DNA of 6,213 bases from Thermoplasmata archaeon (GCA_021802165.1 JAKAAU010000097.1:1-6213); one strand, 5' to 3'. Positions 1 through 5,572 are shown, numbered from the stretch's first letter. The notes: generated from the letters alone by a model not told the origin. Program-made: numbers and translations.

Positions 1-1563
1 TTTGGCCTTGTGCACTGTGGTAAGAATTATCCTTGAATTGCCAGATTTGCTAGAATTTTCTGAATAGGAAAGATCCAGGAAATCGAAGAAATTTTTCCGT
101 GTGTAATCACGTTCCGCATCAAAAAATTCACCGATGGAAGATTTTACTGTAGCAGCCGTAAGGAAATATTCCCTGCTTATGGATGATGCAATAGGAAATA
201 TTCTGCTTTCGAAGAGACCCATTATATTTTCCCTGGACAGTTCTTTATTCCTCAATGAGAAAAATGGGTTTGAACTGTCAAATAAATCAATTGTATTTTC
301 TTCACTTCTGAGTGATTCAGCAATTTTGAAAGCCTCTTTCAGCGATATGCCCGAAAATGGTGTTACCATGGCATTAATTATATCATCCGGGCGATCATAT
401 AGAATACCTTTTAAAAATGCAGTTATATCTTTTTTTGCCTGGTTTATTGTGTGCACATTTGAATCGCTTGAATAATCAATATTATACCTATCCAGAAGTG
501 AAGATATAGTATCTATCTGTGAATTTGTCCTTGCTATGATTCCTATGTTGCCACTTGACTCTGGAATGCTATTTATGACTTCCATGACGGATTCTTCTGG
601 AGAATCTACTTCAACAATTTTTACCTTATTCCCGTTTTTCTTCGTTCCCCTGAAATTTTCAAGTTCCGGCACATCATTTTCGAATTTTAAATAGTATTGT
701 TTCGAGTAAGCCAGTATGGTTTCAGTGCTTCTATAGTTAATCTTCAGGTCTTTCTTCTCTATTCCGCTATTCCCGATCAATGAGTTAAATACTGATAATG
801 CGCCCCCCTGAAATCCAAATATGGACTGTTTCCTATCGCCCACCAGAAATTTCACATTTCCTGTAGACATTGCAATTCTGGATTCTATATCGTTAACATC
901 CTGCAATTCATCTACAAAAACATATTCATATGTTTTCTTATCTTCCAGTTTCTGGAATTGAAACAATAAATCGTTGAAATCCGGGTTTTCTTTATTTTCC
1001 TCATAATAATTAAATGCCTGGTAAAAATAATCAAACAGGTACTCTTCCTCTTCAAGGCCAATATTTCTCACAATTCCGGAGTTATACTTTCTTCTCAGTG
1101 ATTCCATTATCATGTCTCTGTTTTTTGCTATGTCTACCGGCATGATTCCGAAGCTTTTTATGTATCTGATTGCATTTTCCAGTTTAGGGACAATATCTTC
1201 AATAACATAGTCCCTGCCATAATTGAACGCCTCAAGGTCTCTGAGCTTCTTATATATAAGGTACCTTGCAATATTATATGATACTATATTTTTCTCCGCC
1301 TTTGATTGGAAAAGTTCCTGGAATGCCAGTGCATGGAATGTGTAAATGTTAACATCATATGCAGTTACATTCTTAATTTTATTGGCAATCAGCAATTTGT
1401 CAATATTTTTCTGGAGTTCACTTACTGCGTTGTTTGTAAATGTGATGCAGAGTATTTTTTCCGGTTTTACCCCTTCTTTAATCAGATTAATAACTTCATT
1501 GGAAATCATGGTTGTTTTCCCCGTTCCTGGATTAGATATTACTAAAGTATCTCTATTGATCAT
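1..1563 (-). CDS. UvrD/Rep-family superfamily 1A DNA helicase, N-terminal 521 residues (C-terminus outside window)
   Basis: Reading the minus strand from ATG at 1563-1561 gives an open frame to the window edge. Motifs appear in helicase order: Walker A SNPGTGKTT (residues 10-18, K16), motif Ia ITFTNNAVSEL (40-50), motif Ic TFHALA (75-80), Walker B VDELQD (217-222), motif III GDRKQSIFGF (from 242), motif IV NYRST (276-280), and TTVHKAK (515-521), whose expected next Gly is cut off. This is the pattern of ATP-driven 3'-5' translocases of the UvrD/Rep/PcrA group, which act in DNA repair and replication restart. The start is fixed by an in-frame stop (TAG) at 1594-1596 and a TATA-like box about 26 bases before the ATG. 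Oddly, Walker A lies 10 residues from the start, leaving no room for the usual UvrD Q motif; AddA/RecB-like proteins also begin close to Walker A. The helicase class is secure; the exact subfamily and any C-terminal nuclease domain cannot be seen. Confidence 0.93.
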   Translation of the reverse strand, partial: MINRDTLVISNPGTGKTTMISNEVINLIKEGVKPEKILCITFTNNAVSELQKNIDKLLIANKIKNVTAYDVNIYTFHALAFQELFQSKAEKNIVSYNIARYLIYKKLRDLEAFNYGRDYVIEDIVPKLENAIRYIKSFGIMPVDIAKNRDMIMESLRRKYNSGIVRNIGLEEEEYLFDYFYQAFNYYEENKENPDFNDLLFQFQKLEDKKTYEYVFVDELQDVNDIESRIAMSTGNVKFLVGDRKQSIFGFQGGALSVFNSLIGNSGIEKKDLKINYRSTETILAYSKQYYLKFENDVPELENFRGTKKNGNKVKIVEVDSPEESVMEVINSIPESSGNIGIIARTNSQIDTISSLLDRYNIDYSSDSNVHTINQAKKDITAFLKGILYDRPDDIINAMVTPFSGISLKEAFKIAESLRSEENTIDLFDSSNPFFSLRNKELSRENIMGLFESRIFPIASSISREYFLTAATVKSSIGEFFDAERDYTRKNFFDFLDLSYSENSSKSGNSRIILTTVHKAK

Positions 1564-1584
1564 TGTTAATATAATTGTTTTGTG

Positions 1585-1593
1585 TTTAATAAA
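1585..1593 (-). promoter_or_regulatory. TATA-like box for the helicase gene
   Basis: The minus strand reads TTTATTAAA here, centred about 26 bases before the ATG at 1563. This is the spacing expected when transcription starts at or next to the start codon (leaderless mRNA), common in Thermoplasmatales. No Shine-Dalgarno sequence precedes the ATG, which agrees. Confidence 0.55.
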
Positions 1594-1808
1594 CTATAAG
1601 GTATTGGTATGCCGGTGTAATAAAAGCTAATTAATCCTCTGTATTTCACTTTACAGAAGATTTACATTGAATTGAAATTCTGGCAAAGTGAATTATGCAA
1701 TACATTTTAAACAATTAAAGAATTTATATTACAATATGGTCAATATTATATTTTTAGATAACCATTTCAATGTTTTTTCATTAATTTCAAATAAGTAATA
1801 TATAAATT

Positions 1809-1826
1809 TAATTTATTAATAAATTA
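1809..1826. repeat. Perfect 18-base AT palindrome, possible operator
   Basis: TAATTTATTAATAAATTA equals its own reverse complement. It ends 24 bases before the TA-rich promoter box of the secreted-protein gene, a position where an archaeal dimeric regulator could bind and affect TBP/TFB recruitment. The regulator is unknown, and the pure A/T composition makes chance origin possible. Confidence 0.4.
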
Positions 1827-1846
1827 TTTACTAATACTATCATCGT

Positions 1847-1860
1847 AATATATATATATA
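1847..1860 (+). promoter_or_regulatory. TATA box for the secreted-protein gene
   Basis: An alternating TA tract ends at 1860, with its centre about 25-27 bases before the GTG at 1880. This predicts a leaderless transcript beginning at or very near the GTG. It also supports that start codon, since the ATG at 1864 runs straight into a stop (TAA at 1870). Confidence 0.6.
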
Positions 1861-1879
1861 TTCATGTATTAATATCATT

Positions 1880-2611
1880 GTGAATAAAAAGAAGGTAATA
1901 ATAGGTGTATTAATGGCAGCAATATTTGTAATGCTCGCATTTATTCCTGCGGCAGATAATATGCATACAGCTCAAAGCAGTATAGCAATACCACAGCAGG
2001 GTAAAGCATATCAATTGAATAATCAGGCTACTCCATATTTGCTTTTAAATCATCCAAATATAACAATAAACACAGTAAAATTACGCGATGGGTTTATGAT
2101 CTCAACTTTCATAAACGGTTCATTATCATCGTGGGTTATTTATCAGAACAATATTCAGGCAGGAAGAGTTAATATCATAGCATTTAACGATGGAAATTTC
2201 TCATTTTATTCCCACAATGTTAATGAAAACAATACAACGGGTGCAGTAAATACCAGCAATATGACCAATCATACTGAGGCAAGTATAGCTGCTACCTATT
2301 CACCAGGAGATGCGAAGTTCAGTGTAGGATGGGATGGCTGGGCGATAAGCTTTTCACACTCCGAACTTTGCGAAATAGTGACAGCATTAAATGCGGGAAA
2401 TGCTGTATCATCTATAATCGCACTTATTACTGGATTCAGTGGGATAGGTGCTGCAATAGCCGCAATACCTACTGTCGCATCAATAATTATGGGGTTAGGA
2501 GCTATAGGATTATCCGACCTTGCACATAAATGCGGTAATGGAGCTTGGATGGGGACAAATATTTTTGCCCATCCAGAAGTTGGTTGTAATCCCGTCCCGT
2601 ACGGTTATTAA
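1880..2611 (+). CDS. Secreted bacteriocin-like (putative archaeocin precursor) protein, 243 aa
   Basis: The family is not recognised with certainty. Starting at GTG 1880, the protein has a basic N-terminus (MNKKK) and a hydrophobic stretch (residues 6-25), a likely signal peptide or anchor. Residues 26-140 are polar and rich in Asn and Thr, with eight N-x-S/T sequons at N60, N79, N106, N117, N118, N124, N127 and N130, so heavy N-glycosylation outside the cell is plausible. From about residue 150 the character changes: a WDGW motif, C164, a long Gly/Ala/Ile-rich hydrophobic segment (about 172-214) with small-residue pairs, then KCGNGAW (217-223) and C236. A hydrophobic Gly-rich hairpin flanked by cysteines and a GNG-W motif resembles pore-forming bacteriocins; a long precursor with a C-terminal toxin also recalls halocin C8. 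A small membrane protein follows 10 bases downstream and could give immunity. Alternatives are a surface adhesin or another secreted protein of unknown role. Secretion is well supported; toxin function is inference. Confidence 0.85.
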   Translation: MNKKKVIIGVLMAAIFVMLAFIPAADNMHTAQSSIAIPQQGKAYQLNNQATPYLLLNHPNITINTVKLRDGFMISTFINGSLSSWVIYQNNIQAGRVNIIAFNDGNFSFYSHNVNENNTTGAVNTSNMTNHTEASIAATYSPGDAKFSVGWDGWAISFSHSELCEIVTALNAGNAVSSIIALITGFSGIGAAIAAIPTVASIIMGLGAIGLSDLAHKCGNGAWMGTNIFAHPEVGCNPVPYGY

Positions 2612-2614
2612 GGT
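2611..2614 (+). promoter_or_regulatory. Short Shine-Dalgarno AGGT setting the start at 2622
   Basis: AGGT overlaps the last base of the preceding TAA stop and lies seven bases before ATG 2622. It can pair with ACCU at the 3' end of archaeal 16S rRNA. A ribosome-binding site is expected for a second, internal gene of an mRNA in an organism whose first genes are mostly leaderless. It favours 2622 over the longer frame that opens at 2520 inside the previous gene. Confidence 0.5.
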
Positions 2615-2621
2615 AAATAAT

Positions 2622-2837
2622 ATGAATAGACATTTAGAACCATTTAAAAATTTACCGTTAAGCATTAGAATTATTTATTATGTTCTACTTATTTATGGAT
2701 TTATATCCCTCTTTGTATATTTTTATTTGATTTATATGGGAGACGCTGGCAAATATGTATCAATTCTTACTATAAATCGGTGGATATTGACAATTAGCGT
2801 GGCACTGGCTGTGTTATACCGTATAATGAGAAAGTAG
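2622..2837 (+). CDS. Small two-helix membrane protein, candidate immunity protein (71 aa)
   Basis: No known family is recognised. The product has a short polar N-terminus (MNRHLEPFKN), a hydrophobic aromatic-rich helix (about residues 17-38), a short loop (MGDAGKY, about 39-45), a second hydrophobic helix (about 53-67) and a basic tail (YRIMRK). The basic N-terminal segment and tail on either side of the two helices suggest both ends face the cytoplasm by the positive-inside rule. The frame could open at 2520 inside the upstream gene, but ATG 2622 is preferred: it follows that gene's stop by 10 bases, has an AGGT Shine-Dalgarno sequence, and avoids a 34-residue overlap. Small membrane proteins directly downstream of secreted hydrophobic peptide toxins are commonly their immunity factors, and that is the role inferred here. 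It could instead help export or anchor the upstream protein. Confidence 0.75.
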   Translation: MNRHLEPFKNLPLSIRIIYYVLLIYGFISLFVYFYLIYMGDAGKYVSILTINRWILTISVALAVLYRIMRK

Positions 2838-2847
2838 TTTAAACTAC
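2834..2847 (+). repeat. Perfect 14-base palindrome over the stop codon of the small membrane gene
   Basis: GTAGTTTAAACTAC is its own reverse complement and contains the TAG stop at 2835-2837. It may form a small hairpin at the mRNA end or bind a protein. No long T-run follows at once (only ATTTTC), so a classical U-tract terminator is not evident. Confidence 0.45.
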
Positions 2848-2869
2848 ATTTTCAACCTAAATTGTTTAA

Positions 2870-2905
2870 ATTTATTCCCGCTGTGCCTGTATAATTGGAA
2901 TAAAT
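2870..2905 (+). terminator. Nine-base-pair inverted repeat downstream of the two-gene unit
   Basis: ATTTATTCC (2870-2878) is perfectly complementary to GGAATAAAT (2897-2905) across an 18-base loop. It lies about 30 bases after the last stop of the putative archaeocin unit and may mark or protect the 3' end of its transcript. Archaeal termination depends mainly on U-tracts, and none is obvious here, so terminator function is a guess. Confidence 0.3.
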
Positions 2906-3074
2906 CTGAATACAGTATATATTGACTAATTCATAAAGTTGTTAATTACAAAATTATATGGTAGTGGCACATACATATTAATTGTGAAACGTACTATTAT
3001 TCATGACAGTGTGTACATAGAAACCCAATCCGGATATAAATGGTATCGGCTTTTTAATGAAAATTTGATTAAAG

Positions 3075-3084
3075 TTAATATATC
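3075..3084 (+). promoter_or_regulatory. TATA-like box for the tRNA-Leu gene
   Basis: TTAATATATC is centred about 24 bases before the first base of the mature tRNA. Archaeal tRNA genes use the same TATA/BRE promoters as protein genes, and this spacing puts the transcription start at or close to the mature 5' end. Confidence 0.5.
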
Positions 3085-3102
3085 TAAAAATAATACCCAA
3101 GG

Positions 3103-3187
3103 GCAGAGGTTACCGAGTTAGGACAAAGGCGCTAGATTAAGGGTCTAGTCTCGAAGGAGTTCGCGGGTTCAAATCCCGTCCTCTGCA
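3103..3187 (+). tRNA. tRNA-Leu, anticodon read as AAG
   Basis: The acceptor strands GCAGAGG (3103-3109) and CCTCTGC (3180-3186) pair fully, followed by discriminator A (3187). The anticodon stem CTAGA/TCTAG is perfect and encloses TTAAGGG, placing AAG at positions 34-36. A long variable arm and the T-arm GCGGG-TTCAAAT-CCCGT follow. A73, the long variable arm and the D-loop layout identify leucine. CCA is not encoded and there is no intron. Two bases are odd: A34, since archaea normally use GAG to read CUU/CUC, and A10 opposite C25, where G10-C25 is usual. Both look like G-to-A changes from a standard tRNA-Leu(GAG). It may be functional, or a drifting extra copy. Confidence 0.93.
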
Positions 3188-3226
3188 TAATTATAAGAGT
3201 TGTTGCATGGAATTAATTTTCCGGTG

Positions 3227-3233
3227 TTTTTTT
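3227..3233 (+). terminator. T7 tract, probable tRNA terminator
   Basis: Seven T residues lie 40 bases after the mature tRNA 3' end. Oligo-T on the coding strand is the main intrinsic termination signal in archaea. The T-run continues into AAAG, so it could instead form part of a TATA-like element for a downstream transcript. Confidence 0.4.
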
Positions 3234-3258
3234 AAAGCTATAAAGATTGCATTTAGAC

Positions 3259-3310
3259 TGGCTGCGCTCTTCATGCCTGAAGAAAACCTATGACACGGTT
3301 ATAAGAGCCA
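3259..3310 (+). ncRNA. Possible small structured RNA (speculative)
   Basis: A locally GC-richer stretch in AT-rich spacer can fold into a three-way shape: closing stem TGGCT (3259-3263)/AGCCA (3306-3310), hairpin TCTTC (3268-3272)/GAAGA (3279-3283), and hairpin AACC (3285-3288)/GGTT (3297-3300). A TTTTTTTAAAG element about 26 bases before 3259 could serve as promoter. The stems are short, and no C/D, H/ACA or tRNA signature is clear. Strand and ends are assumed. Confidence 0.2.
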
Positions 3311-3373
3311 TATTTCATAAAACATTAAGCATAAATATTCTAAAAGGCCTGAAAATGTAATTTTTTGTGGAAA

Positions 3374-4507
3374 TCATATGCATTTTAATAATTTCCTTAT
3401 TTTATCATATGACTTTTCTGAAGCGGACACTATCAGTTGCTTATTCTCCATCTCACCTGACAATGCCATTGCCATTGATGACACATTGTTTATGTTTTCC
3501 ATTTTGCCCCTGTAATACACTTTCGCATAATTTTTTATCCTGCTGCTGCCCGCAAAATACAGTGGCGGAATGATATCAACAATATATTCATGTTCCTGGA
3601 AATCCTGCAGCAGTGAGTTTATATTTTTCTCAGCTCCCTCTGTGTAGGCTCCCCTGTAAGCAACCTTGAACAGATTGCGATTCATTATGCTTCTAACCAG
3701 TTCCGAAGAATTTCCCTTTTCCAGTTTATTAATGAACTGGTAATCTGTCATTTTCATGTCATCACTGTTCTTTTCATTATTTTCAAGATATGCATATCCA
3801 AGCATTTTCTGTGCAATTCTACAGGTTTTGTGGAAATAAACTGTATTGAACATCAATATCCTGGTTATTATTATGGATTCTATCGTCGGAATTGATTTTT
3901 CCACTCCAACCAGGTCTGTTCCTTCCACAATTAATGTATTGAAAAGCCTTTTATAATCGATCTGTCCCATTGTTACCCCGCAGAATAAAGCATCCCTCCT
4001 GAGGTAATCTATCTCATCCACATCTATTGGCCCGCTAACCATTGTTGAAAACAAAGGATATTTTTTAGAAGAACCTGTTGCCACTTCCGCTATTTCCCAG
4101 GGATTATATCCATATTTTTCAAGAATATCAGGAATGGTGCTATCACCGTATGGCCCCTTTCCCAGAATAACATCCTTTGTCATATCCTCATGCACTTTTC
4201 CGTAAAGCCCGTAAAATTCATTTTCCAACCCATGGCTAAACGGCATGTGGCCTATATCGTGCAGTAGGGCTGCAATTGCCGGTATCTCATCTTTCACTCC
4301 AAGGCTCTCTGAAAGCTCATGGGCCATAAACATTGCACCGACGGAGTGTTCAAACCGTGTATGGTTTGCGCCAGGGAATACGAGGTTGCAGAGTCCAAGT
4401 TGTTTTATATATCTTAGTCTCTGGAAGTAGCGGGAATCCACAATTTCGCTAAAGAGCCCCTCAATCTTTACCGGTCCATTTACAGGGTCCTGAATAATTT
4501 TATACAT
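3374..4507 (-). CDS. HD-domain phosphohydrolase, SAMHD1/dGTPase-like (COG1078 type), 377 aa
   Basis: The protein carries metal-binding HD-superfamily motifs: HTRFEHS (residues 49-55), LLHDIGHMPFSH (81-92, with the HD pair H83-D84), HED (106-108), and DVDEIDYLRRDA (162-173), which supplies a distal Asp ligand. This layout is that of the SAMHD1/dGTP-triphosphohydrolase-like group, which typically hydrolyses nucleoside triphosphates and may help balance the cytoplasmic dNTP pool; the substrate is not determined by sequence. The family-like N-terminus MYKIIQDPVNGPV fixes ATG 4507. The frame stays open upstream to 4585, but that extension is the 3' part of the SRP RNA gene and should not be counted. 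A second in-frame ATG at 4531 would add eight residues (MCPVLWLF) and is less likely. No good TATA box sits 25-30 bases before 4507, so the gene may depend on read-through from the SRP RNA or cobY promoters. It ends with TGA and converges on the tRNA-Leu gene. Confidence 0.93.
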   Translation of the reverse strand: MYKIIQDPVNGPVKIEGLFSEIVDSRYFQRLRYIKQLGLCNLVFPGANHTRFEHSVGAMFMAHELSESLGVKDEIPAIAALLHDIGHMPFSHGLENEFYGLYGKVHEDMTKDVILGKGPYGDSTIPDILEKYGYNPWEIAEVATGSSKKYPLFSTMVSGPIDVDEIDYLRRDALFCGVTMGQIDYKRLFNTLIVEGTDLVGVEKSIPTIESIIITRILMFNTVYFHKTCRIAQKMLGYAYLENNEKNSDDMKMTDYQFINKLEKGNSSELVRSIMNRNLFKVAYRGAYTEGAEKNINSLLQDFQEHEYIVDIIPPLYFAGSSRIKNYAKVYYRGKMENINNVSSMAMALSGEMENKQLIVSASEKSYDKIRKLLKCI

Positions 4508-4537
4508 AAATAACCATAATACTGGACACATCTGGTT

Positions 4538-4815
4538 CAGACCAGGTGTTTTGGTAGCGTCCTCCACTTCCTCTCCTCCCCGCACCCTCTCAGCATCGAT
4601 GGTTCGGAATACCGGTGTTCCCTTCCGGGCCTGGCGGGGTTTTCCCGACAGATTGTATATGCATCATCCTTTGAAGTTGCATATGCAAACCCCCGATCCA
4701 AAAGGACAGAGACTCTACGATTTCATGAAGACTGCCAAAGGCCTGGTTGCCCTCACCAGACAGTCGCCCCCGCATTTCGGCACGGGTCACAGGGAGTGCC
4801 TAGCTCCCCGGTCTA
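4538..4815 (-). ncRNA. ffs: Signal recognition particle RNA (archaeal 7S RNA)
   Basis: The minus strand contains the SRP helix 8 hallmark CCAGGCCCGGAAGGG with its GGAA tetraloop (about 4640-4626). The 5' part reads GGAGCTAGGCACTCCCTGTG, matching the folded 5' domain (helices 3/4) of archaeal SRP RNA. The ends pair as archaeal helix 1: AGACCGGG (4814-4807) with CCTGGTCT (4546-4539), with one G-U pair. Helix 6 can form from TTGCATATGCA and TGCATATACAA (about 4687-4651) with one C-A mismatch. The length of about 278 is slightly short but normal in kind; exact ends are uncertain by several bases. The RNA scaffolds SRP19 and SRP54 to target nascent membrane and secreted proteins. The GC-richness compared with surrounding DNA also fits a stable RNA. 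Protein-like frames across it on both strands are not genes. Confidence 0.93.
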
Positions 4816-4841
4816 GTCCAGTAATACTCGAATGTGTACAT

Positions 4842-4850
4842 GTTAAAAAA
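4842..4850 (-). promoter_or_regulatory. TATA-like box for SRP RNA
   Basis: The minus strand reads TTTTTTAAC here, about 30 bases before the inferred RNA 5' end near 4815 and just after the cobY stop (4859-4857). It gives the RNA a promoter of its own, although read-through from cobY is also possible. Confidence 0.4.
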
Positions 4851-4856
4851 ATTTTG

Positions 4857-5381
4857 CTATTTTCCAAATCTATGTAACGCTTTTTTGTAGTCATCAGGAC
4901 AATTAAGGTTAAAAAAATCATCCCTTAATATCTCTATATTTTTATATGGGAGATTTCCTGTTTCCGGTTTTTTAAAAAACATGGAAATTCCGGATAATTT
5001 ATTATTAACAATTAGTGTTGCAATTGCAGTGTCCAGGGAAGATGCGCTTGTAACGAAATCGTGTATCATATCAGGCTTGATTATAACATCAGACGGAACA
5101 ATTAATACAGGCAACGAGCACGTTTTTATGGCATAATTGAGGTCAAGCGCATAATCGCCCTGCCCCATTATTGTTCTTAAAGAATGATACCCATCAAGAA
5201 ATCTGGTGTTTTCACTTATGCAAAGGCTTATGTTAAAATTTAGATTTTGCAGGATTTTAATAATAGCATCAATAACTTTCTCTCCATTTACTTTCAGGAG
5301 CATTTTTTCCGCTGTGCCCATCCTGCTGCCTTTCCCACCAGCCATTATAATTGCATCCACCTGTGTATATTGCCTATCCAT
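4857..5381 (-). CDS. cobY: CobY-type GTP:adenosylcobinamide-phosphate guanylyltransferase, 174 aa
   Basis: The protein begins with a MobA/CobY-type nucleotidyltransferase signature, AIIMAGGKGSRMG (residues 10-22), followed by the basic EKMLLKV segment. Later come GQGDYALDLNYAI (about 73-85), where archaeal CobY has G-GY-DLN-I; VPSDVI (metal-binding Asp region); SGISMFF, like AGIN-V in CobY; and FNLNCPDDYKKA near the end, like FNIN-DDL. As recalled from Methanocaldococcus CobY these line up in order, which favours CobY over MobA. The enzyme transfers GMP from GTP to adenosylcobinamide phosphate, making AdoCbi-GDP for late cobalamin synthesis or salvage in the cytoplasm. At 174 residues it is a little shorter than typical. 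ATG 5381 is supported by a TATA box 28 bases upstream. No other cobalamin gene is in the window, so the exact substrate rests on sequence similarity alone. Confidence 0.88.
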   Translation of the reverse strand: MDRQYTQVDAIIMAGGKGSRMGTAEKMLLKVNGEKVIDAIIKILQNLNFNISLCISENTRFLDGYHSLRTIMGQGDYALDLNYAIKTCSLPVLIVPSDVIIKPDMIHDFVTSASSLDTAIATLIVNNKLSGISMFFKKPETGNLPYKNIEILRDDFFNLNCPDDYKKALHRFGK

Positions 5382-5404
5382 AATTTAATTTTGCTGGAGT
5401 ATCT

Positions 5405-5413
5405 CTTATTTAC
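5405..5413 (-). promoter_or_regulatory. TATA-like box for cobY
   Basis: The minus strand reads GTAAATAAG here, centred 28 bases before the cobY ATG at 5381. This again implies a leaderless or very short-leader mRNA. No Shine-Dalgarno sequence was seen near the ATG. Confidence 0.5.
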
Positions 5414-5540
5414 CACTCTTATCCAATTTCATCTGCAAATTTTTTGAAACAAAGCATCAAATCATTCTAATATTATCACTATGCCCTGCTTAGATACCTG
5501 GAATTGCTAGCAGTGAATTAAAGCTTCGTGGAATAATTTA

Positions 5541-5549
5541 TATAATATA
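5541..5549 (+). promoter_or_regulatory. TATA box for the small zinc-ribbon gene
   Basis: TATAATATA is centred about 28 bases before ATG 5573, consistent with leaderless transcription. A second AT-rich tract (5551-5572) lies too close to the start to be the main box. The divergent spacer between cobY and this gene (5382-5572) shows nothing else I can support. Confidence 0.55.
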
Positions 5550-5572
5550 CAAATATATATAATTGAATATAT

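Larger units (their letters stand above)
1564..1879. other. AT-rich divergent intergenic spacer
   Basis: This 316-base spacer separates the divergent helicase and secreted-protein genes. It contains the two promoters, a short inverted repeat TCTGTA/TACAGA (1638-1643 and 1652-1657, 8-base loop), and an 18-base palindrome at 1809-1826. A 20-codon ORF (1736-1798) lies within it but has no correctly placed promoter or ribosome-binding site. No RNA gene was recognised. The region is markedly more AT-rich than its flanks, as expected for archaeal regulatory DNA, so short repeats here can arise by chance. Confidence 0.7.

Noticed and set aside
1736..1798. 20-codon ORF (MVNIIFLDN...) in the divergent spacer
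   Set aside because: The nearest TATA-like tract (1721-1730) is only about 10 bases before its ATG, and no Shine-Dalgarno sequence is seen; short ORFs are expected by chance.
2939..3121. 60-codon plus-strand frame starting with TTG, with protein-like content and a TATA-like tract (about 2913-2923) upstream
   Set aside because: It uses a rare TTG start, ends inside the tRNA-Leu gene, covers the tRNA promoter and resembles no family I know. It could be a gene remnant, but support is too weak to annotate.
3160..3373. Integrated element or attachment site at the tRNA-Leu 3' end
   Set aside because: No second copy of the tRNA 3' end and no integrase was seen in the window.
4508..4585. N-terminal extension of the HD-hydrolase frame
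   Set aside because: The added 26 residues come from the 3' part of the SRP RNA, and the family-like N-terminus begins at ATG 4507.
4676..4687. 12-base palindrome TTGCATATGCAA as a regulatory site
   Set aside because: It lies within SRP RNA helix 6 sequence and is explained by that RNA.
4590..4877. Open frames on both strands across 4551-4877
   Set aside because: They coincide with the SRP RNA gene, whose structure explains the open, GC-rich sequence.
5382..5572. Small RNA or other gene in the cobY/zinc-ribbon spacer
   Set aside because: Only the two promoters and short restriction-site-like palindromes (GCTAGC, AAGCTT) are visible; there is no extended structure or coding signal.
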